64,000 nucleotides of DNA from Halobacillus alkaliphilus. GTDB taxonomy: Bacteria > Bacillota > Bacilli > Bacillales > Halobacillaceae. The notes below the pieces were generated by a model. That model was not told the DNA's origin. It saw nothing but the letters and a program-made list of their open reading frames with translations, and did no database searches. Each line of letters starts with the position of its first letter. The stretch's first letter is position 1. Where the stretch lies: assembly GCF_900113125.1 (NCBI RefSeq), contig NZ_FOOG01000001.1:124001-188000 (forward strand), given 5' to 3'. This document shows, piece by piece, positions 1 to 8,290 of the stretch. A program made the translations under genes and the position numbers.

Positions 1-90
1 CATCGATTGAATAACGACTTTATCAGCTCCGCCGATGGTCACGTCACCTACTTTTACAGGGCGTGTATCTTTTCTGTGGGTAATTGCCAT
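1..90 (-). CDS. ispG: 4-hydroxy-3-methylbut-2-enyl diphosphate synthase, N-terminal fragment
   Basis: Only the first 30 codons lie in the window; the gene runs off the left edge. The translation begins MAITHRKDTRPVKVGDVTIG and continues to VVIQSM, which is the typical N-terminus of IspG (GcpE). This enzyme is the 4Fe-4S protein that makes HMBPP in the non-mevalonate isoprenoid pathway. The ATG at 88-90 has a good AAAGGAGCG ribosome site about 10 nt upstream. The gene is divergent from the next one. The 280 bp between them show no coding potential that I trust. Family assignment rests on the conserved N-terminal motif alone. Confidence 0.85.
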   Translation of the reverse strand, partial: MAITHRKDTRPVKVGDVTIGGADKVVIQSM

Positions 91-369
91 TTTCAAATCG
101 CTCCTTTATATACTTACAAAAAAGGTGTGCTTCTTAACGTTCCAACCTTTATTATAAGGGCTTTTAACTTAAATGAGAAGTCAAGTCACTTAAATACAGC
201 CACTCCACATGTAAAACTATTGTAAATGCTTCTATTTTACATATCCAAGTTTAACAAATTATATTATGGAGGAAGCAAATAGTAAACTCAAGTAATATTT
301 AATGAAACGAAAGTAGAGACTTAATCGTACATATAGTATTCAGAAGATATACGGGAGGATGTGTTCATC

Positions 370-990
370 GTGTTTGCATTTGATTGGATTGCTTTGTTTA
401 TTACATTTTTAGGCACCATGTTTTTAATCGGTGAACTGCTGGTTAATATGAAAGGAATCTTTGCGATTATTGGTTTTGGGTTTATCACCGTTTATTTTTC
501 AAGTTACTTAGCAACAGATATGTTTATCGTTATGATGCTTGTCTACTTTCTCGGCATCATTCTTATGGTTATTGATGGGAAGCTCATAAACGATGGCACA
601 CTTGCTACCATCGGAGCGGCTGTTATGGTTATAGCCGTAGGATTTAGTGCCCCGAACTGGGTAGCAGGCTTGTATAGTGTTATAGGAGTCATTCTCGGCG
701 GTGCAGCTTCCTTGTTATTCCTGAAAGTATTTAAACATAGAAAGATGTGGACAAAAATTACGCTCAGGGATCAATTATCATCAGAAATGGGATACAATTC
801 CATGAAAGAAAGTTATCAATTTCTTGTAAATAAAAAAGGTAAGGCTCTGACTGACATGAGACCGGTAGGGACAATAAAGATCGAAGAAGAAGACTACAGT
901 GCTGTTTCAAATGGCCAATGGATTTCAAAAGATGATGAAATCAAAGTGGTTTCCGTAGATGGAACTAGAATATTAGTGAAAAAGTTGTGA
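370..990 (+). CDS. NfeD-family membrane protein
   Basis: A 206-residue protein with about four or five hydrophobic segments in its first 125 residues. A soluble C-terminal part of about 80 residues follows, ending in a beta-rich stretch (KDDEIKVVSVDGTRILVKKL) typical of the NfeD OB-fold. NfeD proteins are thought to modulate membrane proteases or flotillin-type scaffolds; no such partner lies next to it. The frame opens at GTG 361, but that codon is only 2 nt from GGGAGG (353-358). GTG 370, 11 nt downstream, is the better start. Transcription probably ends at the hairpin just downstream. Family call is fairly safe; the role is unknown. Confidence 0.7.
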   Translation: MFAFDWIALFITFLGTMFLIGELLVNMKGIFAIIGFGFITVYFSSYLATDMFIVMMLVYFLGIILMVIDGKLINDGTLATIGAAVMVIAVGFSAPNWVAGLYSVIGVILGGAASLLFLKVFKHRKMWTKITLRDQLSSEMGYNSMKESYQFLVNKKGKALTDMRPVGTIKIEEEDYSAVSNGQWISKDDEIKVVSVDGTRILVKKL

Positions 991-1027
991 ATAGATGAAT
1001 ATAAACCAAAAATAAGAGCTCGTTAAC

Positions 1028-1062
1028 ACTCTCTATCCCCTTAGGGGATAGAGAGTTTATTA
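1028..1062 (+). terminator. Rho-independent terminator after the NfeD gene
   Basis: A perfect 13-bp stem (ACTCTCTATCCCC at 1028-1040 with its complement at 1044-1056) with a 3-nt loop is followed by a T-rich tract. Confidence 0.85.
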
Positions 1063-1273
1063 TTTGGAGAACTCATCAGCGTGTTATATAGACGTGCCTG
1101 AAGTATATAATTATCCAGAAACTGTCCCTGAACCAGTCTCATGAAAATAGAATCTTTGAAGGAAGACATCCAAATAGAGGAGTTTAAATAAAACTTTCTA
1201 CATCAGGGATTTTTTACTATGCGTACTTAGTTAGAAGCCGCTTCTAACAAATGATTATTACCCCTATATAATC

Positions 1274-1338
1274 TTAATGTAAATTTAATGTTAAGATTCT
1301 CGGATATCCTTTACAAATAAAATATCTTTCGTTAATAA
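1274..1338 (+). promoter_or_regulatory. Pho-box-like direct repeat and SigA-like promoter of the Na/Pi symporter gene
   Basis: Two identical heptamers TTAATGT at 1274-1280 and 1285-1291 are spaced exactly 11 bp, the phasing of PhoP sites in Bacillus. They are followed by TTTACA (1310-1315), a 17-bp spacer and TAATAA (1333-1338), a fair SigA promoter. The gene downstream moves phosphate, which fits PhoP control. The rest of the 339-bp gap (1063-1401) shows nothing else that I recognise. Confidence 0.55.
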
Positions 1339-1401
1339 TGAGAAAGGTGTTTTAAAAAGAGATTAAATGTAGAAACTTGGATGAAGAAAGGGTGGGGACT
1401 A

Positions 1402-3039
1402 ATGGAGATAGACGTTCAAAAGATGATTTTTGAATTTATTGGCGGTCTTGGTATCTTCCTGTTTGGGATAAAATACATGGGGGACGGACTGCAGAAGGTA
1501 GCCGGCGATCGATTACGTGAGATGCTGGATCGCTTTACAAGCAACCCTCTTATGGGTGTAATTGCAGGTGCAGTAGTAACCATCTTGGTTCAAAGCAGTT
1601 CAACGACTACGGTTTTAACGGTAGGACTAGTCAACGCTGGATTTATGACGTTCCGGCAAGCTATTGGAGTTATTATGGGGGCTAATATCGGGACTACCTT
1701 TACCGCATTCATTATAGGTATTGACGTAAAAGCATATGGTCTTCCAATATTAGCGGCCGGTTCTTTAATGATCTTCTTCTTTAAAAATAAAAAAGTAACC
1801 AACATTGGACAAACAGTCTTTGGGTTGGGAGCCCTGTTTTTCGGGCTGGAAACTATGAGTGGCGGTATGAAACCACTTAGATCCTTAGAAGCGTTTAGAG
1901 AGCTTACATTAAGTATGAGTGAAAATCCAGTATTAGGAGTAGTAATTGGAACAATGTTCACAGTTATTGTCCAAAGTTCAAGTGCTACCATAGGAATACT
2001 GCAAGGATTGTTTGGGGAAGGACTGGTAGATATCCAGGCAGCTCTCCCTGTCCTTTTTGGTGATAATATTGGAACAACCATTACCGCTGTTATAGCGGCT
2101 ATCGGCGCAAGTGTCGGTGCTAAAAGAGCGGCATTTGTCCACGTTATCTTTAACGTTCTAGGGGCCACTGTGTTTCTCCTGTTGCTCAAACCATTTACAG
2201 CCTATGTAGAATGGTTACAAGGATATTTAAACTTAGGGCCGGAAATGACCATTGCCTTTGCGCATGGATCTTTTAACATTGCGAATACAATAGTACAATT
2301 TCCTTTCGTAGCTGTACTAGCCTGGATAGTTATTAAATTAGTTCCTGGTGAAGATTCCCTAATTGAGTTTAAGCCGCAGCATCTAGACCCGATTTTTATT
2401 GAGCAATCTCCTTCACTTGCTCTTGACCAGGCAAAAGAAGAGGTAGTTCGAATGGGGCAGTATGCTTATAAGGGACTAGAAGAGACAAGTTTATATTTAA
2501 ATAATAAACAGCAAAAGCATTCGGAAATTGCGATGCAGATTGAGGACGCTTTAAATAATCTGGATCGAAAGATCACCGATTATTTAATTGACTTATCTCA
2601 AGCTTCCTTAACAGATGAAGAAAGTCTCAAGCATTCAGCTTTAATGGATTCGGTTAGAGACCTTGAACGGATTGGCGATCACTTTGAAAACATCATTGAA
2701 CTTATCGATTATAAAAATTCTAATAAAGTTTACTTGACCCCTCAAGCTATTGATGACTTAAATACAATGTTTGATCTTACTCTAGTGACTGTAAAACAAG
2801 CAACAAAAGCACTTGAAACTATGAATAGAGAAGAAGCTTTAGCTGTAGTTCAAAAGGAAAATGAACTTGATCGAATGGAACGCAGTTACCGCAAAAAACA
2901 CATCATTCGTTTAAATGAAGGTGTATGCACGGGACAAGCAGGTATCGTATTCGTTGATATGGTCAGCAATTTAGAGCGTATTGGTGACCACGCTGTAAAC
3001 ATTGCAGAAGAAGTCCTTGGAGAAAAAGAAAGTTTGTAA
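1402..3039 (+). CDS. Na+/phosphate symporter with C-terminal PhoU-like domain
   Basis: A 545-residue NptA/YjbB-type Na/Pi cotransporter. The membrane half (about residues 1-310) has the two inverted repeats of the family, each with a QSSS signature (VQSSSTTTVLTVG and VQSSSATIGILQG). Residues from about 335 form a helical PhoU-like tail containing two copies of the motif LERIGDH. The protein imports phosphate with sodium; the PhoU-like tail probably regulates it. I prefer ATG 1402, preceded by a purine-rich AAAGGGTGGGG, over ATG 1381, which has no ribosome site. It stands alone between a Pho-like promoter and a strong terminator. Sodium-driven Pi uptake suits a salt-loving cell. Confidence 0.88.
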   Translation: MEIDVQKMIFEFIGGLGIFLFGIKYMGDGLQKVAGDRLREMLDRFTSNPLMGVIAGAVVTILVQSSSTTTVLTVGLVNAGFMTFRQAIGVIMGANIGTTFTAFIIGIDVKAYGLPILAAGSLMIFFFKNKKVTNIGQTVFGLGALFFGLETMSGGMKPLRSLEAFRELTLSMSENPVLGVVIGTMFTVIVQSSSATIGILQGLFGEGLVDIQAALPVLFGDNIGTTITAVIAAIGASVGAKRAAFVHVIFNVLGATVFLLLLKPFTAYVEWLQGYLNLGPEMTIAFAHGSFNIANTIVQFPFVAVLAWIVIKLVPGEDSLIEFKPQHLDPIFIEQSPSLALDQAKEEVVRMGQYAYKGLEETSLYLNNKQQKHSEIAMQIEDALNNLDRKITDYLIDLSQASLTDEESLKHSALMDSVRDLERIGDHFENIIELIDYKNSNKVYLTPQAIDDLNTMFDLTLVTVKQATKALETMNREEALAVVQKENELDRMERSYRKKHIIRLNEGVCTGQAGIVFVDMVSNLERIGDHAVNIAEEVLGEKESL

Positions 3040-3047
3040 TTTATTTT

Positions 3048-3083
3048 AAAGGCAGCTGAGTGCAGGTTTCAGCTGCCTTTTAT
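3048..3083 (+). terminator. Rho-independent terminator after the Na/Pi symporter gene
   Basis: A 12-bp stem AAAGGCAGCTGA (3048-3059) pairs with TCAGCTGCCTTT (3069-3080), followed by a short T-run. Confidence 0.85.
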
Positions 3084-3155
3084 AAAAAAGTCTTGAAAGC
3101 TTAAAGAGACCGTGCTATATTATTCCTGTCGCTAATTTAAGAACGAAAAAAGTTA

Positions 3156-3184
3156 TTGACAAATATTTAAATAGATGATAAATT
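3156..3184 (+). promoter_or_regulatory. SigA promoter of the tRNA operon
   Basis: A perfect -35 TTGACA (3156-3161), a 17-bp spacer and TAAATT (3179-3184) lie about 45 bp upstream of the first tRNA. This arrangement is typical of stable RNA genes. Confidence 0.65.
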
Positions 3185-3228
3185 ATTAAATGTCGCTTCA
3201 AACAAGATTCACCTCTTAATACATTCAT

Positions 3229-3305
3229 GGCGGTGTAGCTCAGCTGGCTAGAGCGTACGGTTCATACCCGTGAGGTCGTGGGTTCGATTCCCTCCACCGC
3301 CACCA
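3229..3305 (+). tRNA. tRNA-Met(CAT), elongator type
   Basis: A 77-nt cloverleaf with a 7-bp acceptor stem (GGCGGTG with CACCGCC), anticodon CAT in the loop TTCATAC, a GGTTCGATT T-arm, and encoded CCA. The acceptor starts with a G-C pair and so lacks the C1-A72 mismatch of initiator tRNA. The body resembles the Bacillus elongator tRNA-Met. First of five tandem tRNA genes. Confidence 0.9.
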
Positions 3306-3333
3306 TTTCATTACATAATTAAACTTTCATTAC

Positions 3334-3410
3334 GGCGGTTGTGGCGAAGTGGTTAACGCACCGGATTGTGGTTCCGGCATTCGTGGGTTCGATTCCCATC
3401 AGCCGCCCCA
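3334..3410 (+). tRNA. tRNA-His(GTG)
   Basis: A 77-nt cloverleaf with anticodon GTG (loop ATTGTGG). It has the extra G at position -1 opposite C73, which is the hallmark of tRNA-His. CCA is encoded. Second gene of the tRNA operon. Confidence 0.93.
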
Positions 3411-3413
3411 AGT

Positions 3414-3490
3414 GGACCCTTAGCTCAGCTGGTTAGAGCTATCGGCTCATAACCGATCGGTCGCAGGTTCGAGTCCTGCAGGGTCCACCA
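3414..3490 (+). tRNA. tRNA with CAT anticodon, probably tRNA-Ile2
   Basis: A 77-nt cloverleaf with acceptor GGACCCT/AGGGTCC, anticodon CAT (loop CTCATAA) and encoded CCA. C4-G69 and C5-G68 are the pairs recognised by TilS in tRNA-Ile2. The overall sequence resembles the Bacillus Ile2 tRNA whose C34 is turned into lysidine to read AUA. An elongator-Met reading is the alternative. Only 3 nt separate it from tRNA-His. Confidence 0.85.
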
Positions 3491-3502
3491 TTAATATCAT
3501 AC

Positions 3503-3595
3503 GGAGGAGTACCCAAGTTTGGCTGAAGGGAGCGGTCTTGAAAACCGCCAGGAGCTTTACGGCTCGCGGGGGTTCGAATCCCTCCTCCTCCGCCA
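3503..3595 (+). tRNA. tRNA-Ser(TGA)
   Basis: A 93-nt class II tRNA with a long variable arm (about AGGAGCTTTACGGCTCGC), anticodon TGA in loop CTTGAAA, acceptor GGAGGAG/CTCCTCC and encoded CCA. Fourth gene of the tRNA operon. Confidence 0.94.
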
Positions 3596-3635
3596 TGATA
3601 CATATCAGCAAGTTCTTAAATTTATAGTTTATCAT

Positions 3636-3708
<73 letters not shown>

Positions 3709-3723
3709 CTTTTAACAGTAATG

Positions 3724-3753
3724 AAAAAACAAGCCACATCGGCTTGTTTTTTT
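3724..3753 (+). terminator. Terminator of the tRNA operon
   Basis: ACAAGCC (3729-3735) pairs with GGCTTGT (3741-3747) across a 5-nt loop and is flanked by A- and T-runs, giving a strong intrinsic terminator. Confidence 0.88.
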
Positions 3754-3828
3754 ATGTTTTAATTTATTCAATACGGGAAACCTTAATAGCGGAAGTCAAA
3801 AGTATTCCAAACGGAAAGCTGCATATTG

Positions 3829-3856
3829 TTTGCAAGTGCATTTCCGGTTTGATAAT
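3829..3856 (+). promoter_or_regulatory. Possible SigA promoter of sodA
   Basis: TTTGCA (3829-3834), a 16-bp spacer and GATAAT (3851-3856) lie about 70 bp upstream of sodA. The match is moderate only. Confidence 0.35.
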
Positions 3857-3924
3857 GTAAAAACAGAAGTTATGCAAAGAGCATACTTTTGGTTTTACAT
3901 ATTAATTAAAGGAGGAGTTATACT

Positions 3925-4539
3925 ATGGCCAAATTTGAACTACCAGAACTACCTTATGCTTACGATGCACTAGAACCTACCATCGATAAGGAAACGATGA
4001 ACATCCACCATACGAAGCACCATAACACTTACGTGACTAAGCTTAACAATGCATTGGAAGGTCATGCAGATCTTCAGGACAAATCACTGGAAGAATTGTT
4101 AGCTAACAATCTTGCAGCTGTACCAGAGGATATTCGTACGCCTGTACGCCGTAATGGAGGCGGACATGCAAACCACAGTCTTTTCTGGACGATTATGTCT
4201 CCGAATGGCGGCGGCGAACCAACAGGTGATTTAGCGACTGCGATCAATGATACCTTTGGAAGCTTAGACCAATTTAAAGAAAAATTCGAAACAACGGCTA
4301 AGGGTCGTTTCGGTTCAGGCTGGGCCTGGTTAGTCGTAAACAACGGCAGCCTTGAAGTAATCGATACGTTGAATCAAGATTCACCGATTATGGAAGGTAA
4401 GACTCCAATCCTGGGACTCGACGTTTGGGAACATGCTTACTACCTGAACTACCAAAACCGTCGCCCTGACTACGTTGCAGCATTTTGGAATGTAGTAAAT
4501 TGGGATGAAGTAGCAAAACGCTACGACGCAGCTAAATAA
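3925..4539 (+). CDS. sodA: Superoxide dismutase, Mn/Fe family
   Basis: A 204-residue protein of normal family length. It has the N-terminal [12 protein letters not shown] segment, the [13 protein letters not shown] motif carrying the first metal histidine, and the C-terminal [18 protein letters not shown] signature with metal-binding Asp and His. It dismutates superoxide in the cytosol, in Bacillus usually with manganese. The start has a strong AAAGGAGGAG site. It is monocistronic, ending in a 14-bp terminator. Its place upstream of yqgE and pbpA matches B. subtilis. Confidence 0.96.
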   Translation: MAKFELPELPYAYDALEPTIDKETMNIHHTKHHNTYVTKLNNALEGHADLQDKSLEELLANNLAAVPEDIRTPVRRNGGGHANHSLFWTIMSPNGGGEPTGDLATAINDTFGSLDQFKEKFETTAKGRFGSGWAWLVVNNGSLEVIDTLNQDSPIMEGKTPILGLDVWEHAYYLNYQNRRPDYVAAFWNVVNWDEVAKRYDAAK

Positions 4540-4552
4540 TAAGTTTTTTCTT

Positions 4553-4590
4553 GAAGAGACCTGGATTTCCATCCAGGTCTCTTCTTTTTG
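4553..4590 (+). terminator. Terminator after sodA
   Basis: A perfect 14-bp stem (GAAGAGACCTGGAT, 4553-4566, with its complement at 4571-4584) and 4-nt loop are followed by TTTTT. Confidence 0.9.
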
Positions 4591-4644
4591 CATATCTCTT
4601 TTTGTTCTGCCAACACTAATGGAGAACACAAAGGAGACATGGAT

Positions 4645-5880
4645 ATGGTGAGTAGGCTGCGAGCGTGGTTGAGCCACGAAAACGTTTCAAAAGATTTATT
4701 ATTGTTGCTTTTAATTGGAGGTTTATACTCCCTAGGGATTTTTTTATCCAGTACATTTGTGAATATTTATTTGTGGAAACAATCAAATAGTTATACGGAC
4801 ATTGCTCTATACAATTTGAGTATATATGTATTACAGCCCTTAACCTTTATATTTGCTGGGAAGTGTGCGAAACATATCGACAGAGTGATCGTTCTTCGTA
4901 CAGGGGTAATCGTTCTTTCTTTATTTTTCTTAACAGTTCTTATTGTAGGAGAAAACGCAGCAAAGTTTAATATCATGCTCGGAGCATTACTTGGAGTAGG
5001 ATATGGATTTTACTGGCTGGCCTACAATGTTTTAACTTTTGAGATAACCGAACCTGATACGCGAGATTTTTTTAATGGGTTTTTAGGAGTACTGCAATCT
5101 TTAGGCGGGATGACCGGGCCGCTGCTAGCAGGTTTTATTATATCTCGTCTGAACAATTTTACAGGATACACGGTTATTTTCGCTGTCTCGTTTGGGCTTT
5201 TTATTGTTGCGGTTCTCGTCAGCTTTGGATTATCTAGAAGAAAAGCAAAAGGGAATTTCTCTTTTCGGCGAATCATTAACGAAAGGAAAAATAATCTCAA
5301 TTGGAAACGTATATTAAATGCACATGTATCCCAGGGGTTTCGAGAAGGGACTTTTTTATTTGCGGTATCCATATGGATCTTCTTAATGACACAAAACGAA
5401 TTGTCCTTAGGTTTTTTTAATCTTGTTTATTCTGGATTCTCCTTCCTGTTTTATTTTCTAGTTACCCGTCTTGTTAAACCCAGACGCAGAAAAAAGGCTA
5501 TTTTTATAGCGGGTCTTTCCCTTTACCTTAGCGTTTTAATTTTGCTGGTAAGTAAAAACATGGCTTTGTTATTGCTCTACGGGGCAATTGCAGGAATTTT
5601 CTTTCCATTATTGTACGTGCCCTATATATCTTTAACTTATGACGTCATAGGCAAGTCGTGGAACGCAGGAGAAATGAGAATTGAATACATTGTAGTCAGG
5701 GAGCTATTTTTAAACTTAGGACGAGTTCTCTCCATTGTTGTATTCCTTCTCGCAATTGTATTCATTACTCCAGAGACGGGAATTCCCTATATATTACTAC
5801 TGGTAGGTGGAGGCCACTTTTTAATTTATTTCTTTATAAAAGATATAGACACAAAAGTAGTTCAGTCTTCTCACAATTGA
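4645..5880 (+). CDS. yqgE: MFS transporter, YqgE family
   Basis: A 411-residue polytopic membrane protein with about twelve hydrophobic segments and a basic central loop (around residues 195-215), the pattern of a major facilitator. The position between sodA and pbpA is that of B. subtilis yqgE, a putative efflux carrier. The frame is open from 4588, but that part runs through the sodA terminator. ATG 4645 has AAAGGAG 8 nt upstream, whereas ATG 4639 is too close to it. Substrate is unknown. Confidence 0.8.
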   Translation: MVSRLRAWLSHENVSKDLLLLLLIGGLYSLGIFLSSTFVNIYLWKQSNSYTDIALYNLSIYVLQPLTFIFAGKCAKHIDRVIVLRTGVIVLSLFFLTVLIVGENAAKFNIMLGALLGVGYGFYWLAYNVLTFEITEPDTRDFFNGFLGVLQSLGGMTGPLLAGFIISRLNNFTGYTVIFAVSFGLFIVAVLVSFGLSRRKAKGNFSFRRIINERKNNLNWKRILNAHVSQGFREGTFLFAVSIWIFLMTQNELSLGFFNLVYSGFSFLFYFLVTRLVKPRRRKKAIFIAGLSLYLSVLILLVSKNMALLLLYGAIAGIFFPLLYVPYISLTYDVIGKSWNAGEMRIEYIVVRELFLNLGRVLSIVVFLLAIVFITPETGIPYILLLVGGGHFLIYFFIKDIDTKVVQSSHN

Positions 5881-5971
5881 AACTATCTTCCCACATCGAA
5901 CGGCTATTATGTAGTAGTAGAATGATGCTATAATATAGGAAGAATTTTGTGGAAATTGGGGGAGAACATAG

Positions 5972-8086
5972 ATGGCTGGCGATATGAAAAGAGGAAAGAA
6001 AAAAACCCATCTTCCTTTTCGTTTAAATATGGTTTTTTTTATTGTATTTCTATTATTTGGAGCAATCATCCTTCAGCTTGGGGTAGTTCAAATTCTTAAT
6101 GGAGAAGAAGCCCAGGATGAAATTGATCGAACAGAAAACACAACTACAAATATACCCGTGCCCAGAGGAGAAATGTACGACCGCTATGGAAGGGTAGTAG
6201 TAAATAATGAGCCTCTATATTCGATAACTTATACTCCTCCTAAGGGAGTAAAACAACTAGATCGTCTTGAATTGGCAGAAAAGTTGGCACAGTATATCAA
6301 CATGGAGTTTGAAGGCAAGCTTAGCACCCGTGACTTAAAAGAATATTTCTTCTTAAAGAATAGAGAAGAAGTGGTTGATCGTATAAAAGATAAAGATACA
6401 AAAGAGATGGATAATGGCGAGGTTTACCAGCTCCAAATCGATAGCATTAAGGAAAATGAAGTGACTTCTTATGACAATCAGACTAAGGAAGTTATCGCCA
6501 TAAAAAAAGAATTGGACAAAGCATACGCTCTTTCCCCTCACATTATAAAAAATTCAAACATTTCTGATGAGGAATACTCTTCCGTGGCGGAGCACTTGGG
6601 GAATCTCCCTGGAATAAACGTTACGTCTGATTGGGAAAGAGAATATCCTTATGGTAATACGTTCAGAAATTATGTAGGGAATATAACTTCAAGAGAACAA
6701 GGGATACCACGGGATAACTTGGACTACTTTATGTCATTGGACTACAGTAGAAACGACCGGGTAGGAACCAGCGGTCTTGAACAGCAGTATGAACAGGTGT
6801 TAAAGGGAACTAAAGAAAAAGTTCAGTATGAAATTGATAAAAATAATGATGTAGTTAATTCGAAAGTGATACGTGAAGGGGAGAGAGGAAAAGATTTAGT
6901 TCTCACCCTCGACGTAGAACTTCAAGAAAAAGTTGACCAAATCTTGCGTGAAGAACTAGAGAGTGCTATTCAGCAGGCACCTAATGAGAATAAGCATCTC
7001 GAGAATTCAGTAGCCGTTGTCTCTAATCCCCAAACAGGTGAGATTCTAGCCATTTCTGGACAAAAGTATAATCGAAACTTGGAAGAAGGAGAAGAGCGCT
7101 TCTCGGACACCTCTCATCAGGCTGTCTATAACGCGTATATGTCCGGTTCTACGGTCAAAGGAGCAACGATTTTAACAGGTTTACACGAAGGAGCTATTGA
7201 TCCTGGGCAGACGGTAAATGACCGTGCCATAAAAATCTCTTCGGACCGTGAGAAGTCCTCCTACACTCCAAATATAGGGGTGGTAGATGATATATCTGCG
7301 ATTCAACAGTCATCTAACGTTTATATGTATTTTCTTGCCATGTACTTGGGCGAAGAGTTTGGTTATCAATATGGGAGTACCATCAATTTACAGGATGATA
7401 CATTTGAAACCTTTCTGTACAACTTTAATCAATTTGGTTTAGGTGTAGAAACAGGTCTTGATTTTCCATATGAAGAAACTGGGTTTGAGGGGGAAAATCC
7501 GGGCGATGGTAACATTTTAGACTTTGCTATCGGTCAATACAGCACTTACACGGCCATGCAGTTAAATCAGTATGTTTCTACCATAGCTAATGGTGGAAGC
7601 AGGCTTAAAATGAAGCTGGTAAAGGAAATCCACGATCCTTCGACTTCTTCTGAAGGATTAGGACCGATCTATAAAGATTATTCACCCGAAATCATTAATC
7701 AGCTCGAAATGGATACTGACTATATTGAGCGTGTGCAAGAAGGGTTCAGGCAGGTATTCCAGACTAATGAAGGTACGGCAAGCAGCGTGTTTTCCGCCCC
7801 CTCTTATGCCAAATACAATATGGCGGGCAAAACAGGAACAGCACAAGCTTCTAAATCAAATTTGTTAAACAAAACGTTAATTGGGTATGCTCCGCACGAT
7901 GATCCTGAAGTCGCTTTTTCAGTCGTTACTCCTTATTTAGGGAATGATACGCCTACAACTGGTATTAGTAACAAAATTGGTGCCCGAATAGGAAAAGCTT
8001 ATTTTGATCTAAAGGAAAAAAGAGAAAAAGAAGGTGTTGGGGCATCTTCACCTCAAGAAAGCGATGTAGAAAATAAGGAAGAATGA
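5972..8086 (+). CDS. pbpA: Penicillin-binding protein 2A (class B transpeptidase)
   Basis: A 704-residue class B PBP. It has a basic cytoplasmic tail, one membrane anchor (about residues 18-40), a dimerisation/pedestal region and a C-terminal transpeptidase domain. Active-site motifs are S393-T-V-K (SxxK), S447-S-N (SxN) and K620-T-G. It cross-links lateral-wall peptidoglycan and belongs with the elongation machinery. Family and location match B. subtilis pbpA (yqgF). The start ATG follows GGGGGAG. A strong hairpin terminator follows. The C-terminal 20 residues are charged and probably disordered. Confidence 0.93.
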   Translation: MAGDMKRGKKKTHLPFRLNMVFFIVFLLFGAIILQLGVVQILNGEEAQDEIDRTENTTTNIPVPRGEMYDRYGRVVVNNEPLYSITYTPPKGVKQLDRLELAEKLAQYINMEFEGKLSTRDLKEYFFLKNREEVVDRIKDKDTKEMDNGEVYQLQIDSIKENEVTSYDNQTKEVIAIKKELDKAYALSPHIIKNSNISDEEYSSVAEHLGNLPGINVTSDWEREYPYGNTFRNYVGNITSREQGIPRDNLDYFMSLDYSRNDRVGTSGLEQQYEQVLKGTKEKVQYEIDKNNDVVNSKVIREGERGKDLVLTLDVELQEKVDQILREELESAIQQAPNENKHLENSVAVVSNPQTGEILAISGQKYNRNLEEGEERFSDTSHQAVYNAYMSGSTVKGATILTGLHEGAIDPGQTVNDRAIKISSDREKSSYTPNIGVVDDISAIQQSSNVYMYFLAMYLGEEFGYQYGSTINLQDDTFETFLYNFNQFGLGVETGLDFPYEETGFEGENPGDGNILDFAIGQYSTYTAMQLNQYVSTIANGGSRLKMKLVKEIHDPSTSSEGLGPIYKDYSPEIINQLEMDTDYIERVQEGFRQVFQTNEGTASSVFSAPSYAKYNMAGKTGTAQASKSNLLNKTLIGYAPHDDPEVAFSVVTPYLGNDTPTTGISNKIGARIGKAYFDLKEKREKEGVGASSPQESDVENKEE

Positions 8087-8098
8087 ATATTTACACAT

Positions 8099-8135
8099 TA
8101 AAAGACTGCCGATACTGACTCGGCAGTCTTTTTTA
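8099..8135 (+). terminator. Terminator after pbpA
   Basis: AAAGACTGCCGA (8101-8112) pairs with TCGGCAGTCTTT (8120-8131) and is followed by a T-run. Confidence 0.9.
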
Positions 8136-8172
8136 TTACCCAAAAATACTAAATACGATAAAAATCGACCAA

Positions 8173-8231
8173 TTTACAAAACCTTTACGTTTGATTTATA
8201 TGTCCTTAAAACTATTTCTTTAATATATAAA
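8173..8231 (+). promoter_or_regulatory. PhoP box and promoter of the pst operon
   Basis: Four hexamers sit at exact 11-bp steps: TTTACA (8173), TTTACG (8184), TTTATA (8195) and TTAAAA (8206). This matches the tandem TT(A/T/C)ACA repeats bound by PhoP~P at Bacillus Pho promoters. A -10-like TATAAA (about 8226-8231) lies about 15 bp beyond the last repeat. No good -35 is seen, as expected of an activated promoter. It should switch on the operon at low phosphate. Confidence 0.78.
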
Positions 8232-8290
8232 ATGTGAGTTGGTTAGGCCGGCATCACATAATACATGTTTAGAAATAGGGGGAGAAAGAA

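Noticed and set aside
7-225. Plus-strand 72-codon ORF at the left edge
   Set aside because: It overlaps the ispG start region antisense and has no ribosome site.
1590-2189. A 199-codon minus-strand ORF antisense to the Na/Pi symporter gene
   Set aside because: It is a shadow of a conserved membrane protein gene, with no ribosome site or promoter.
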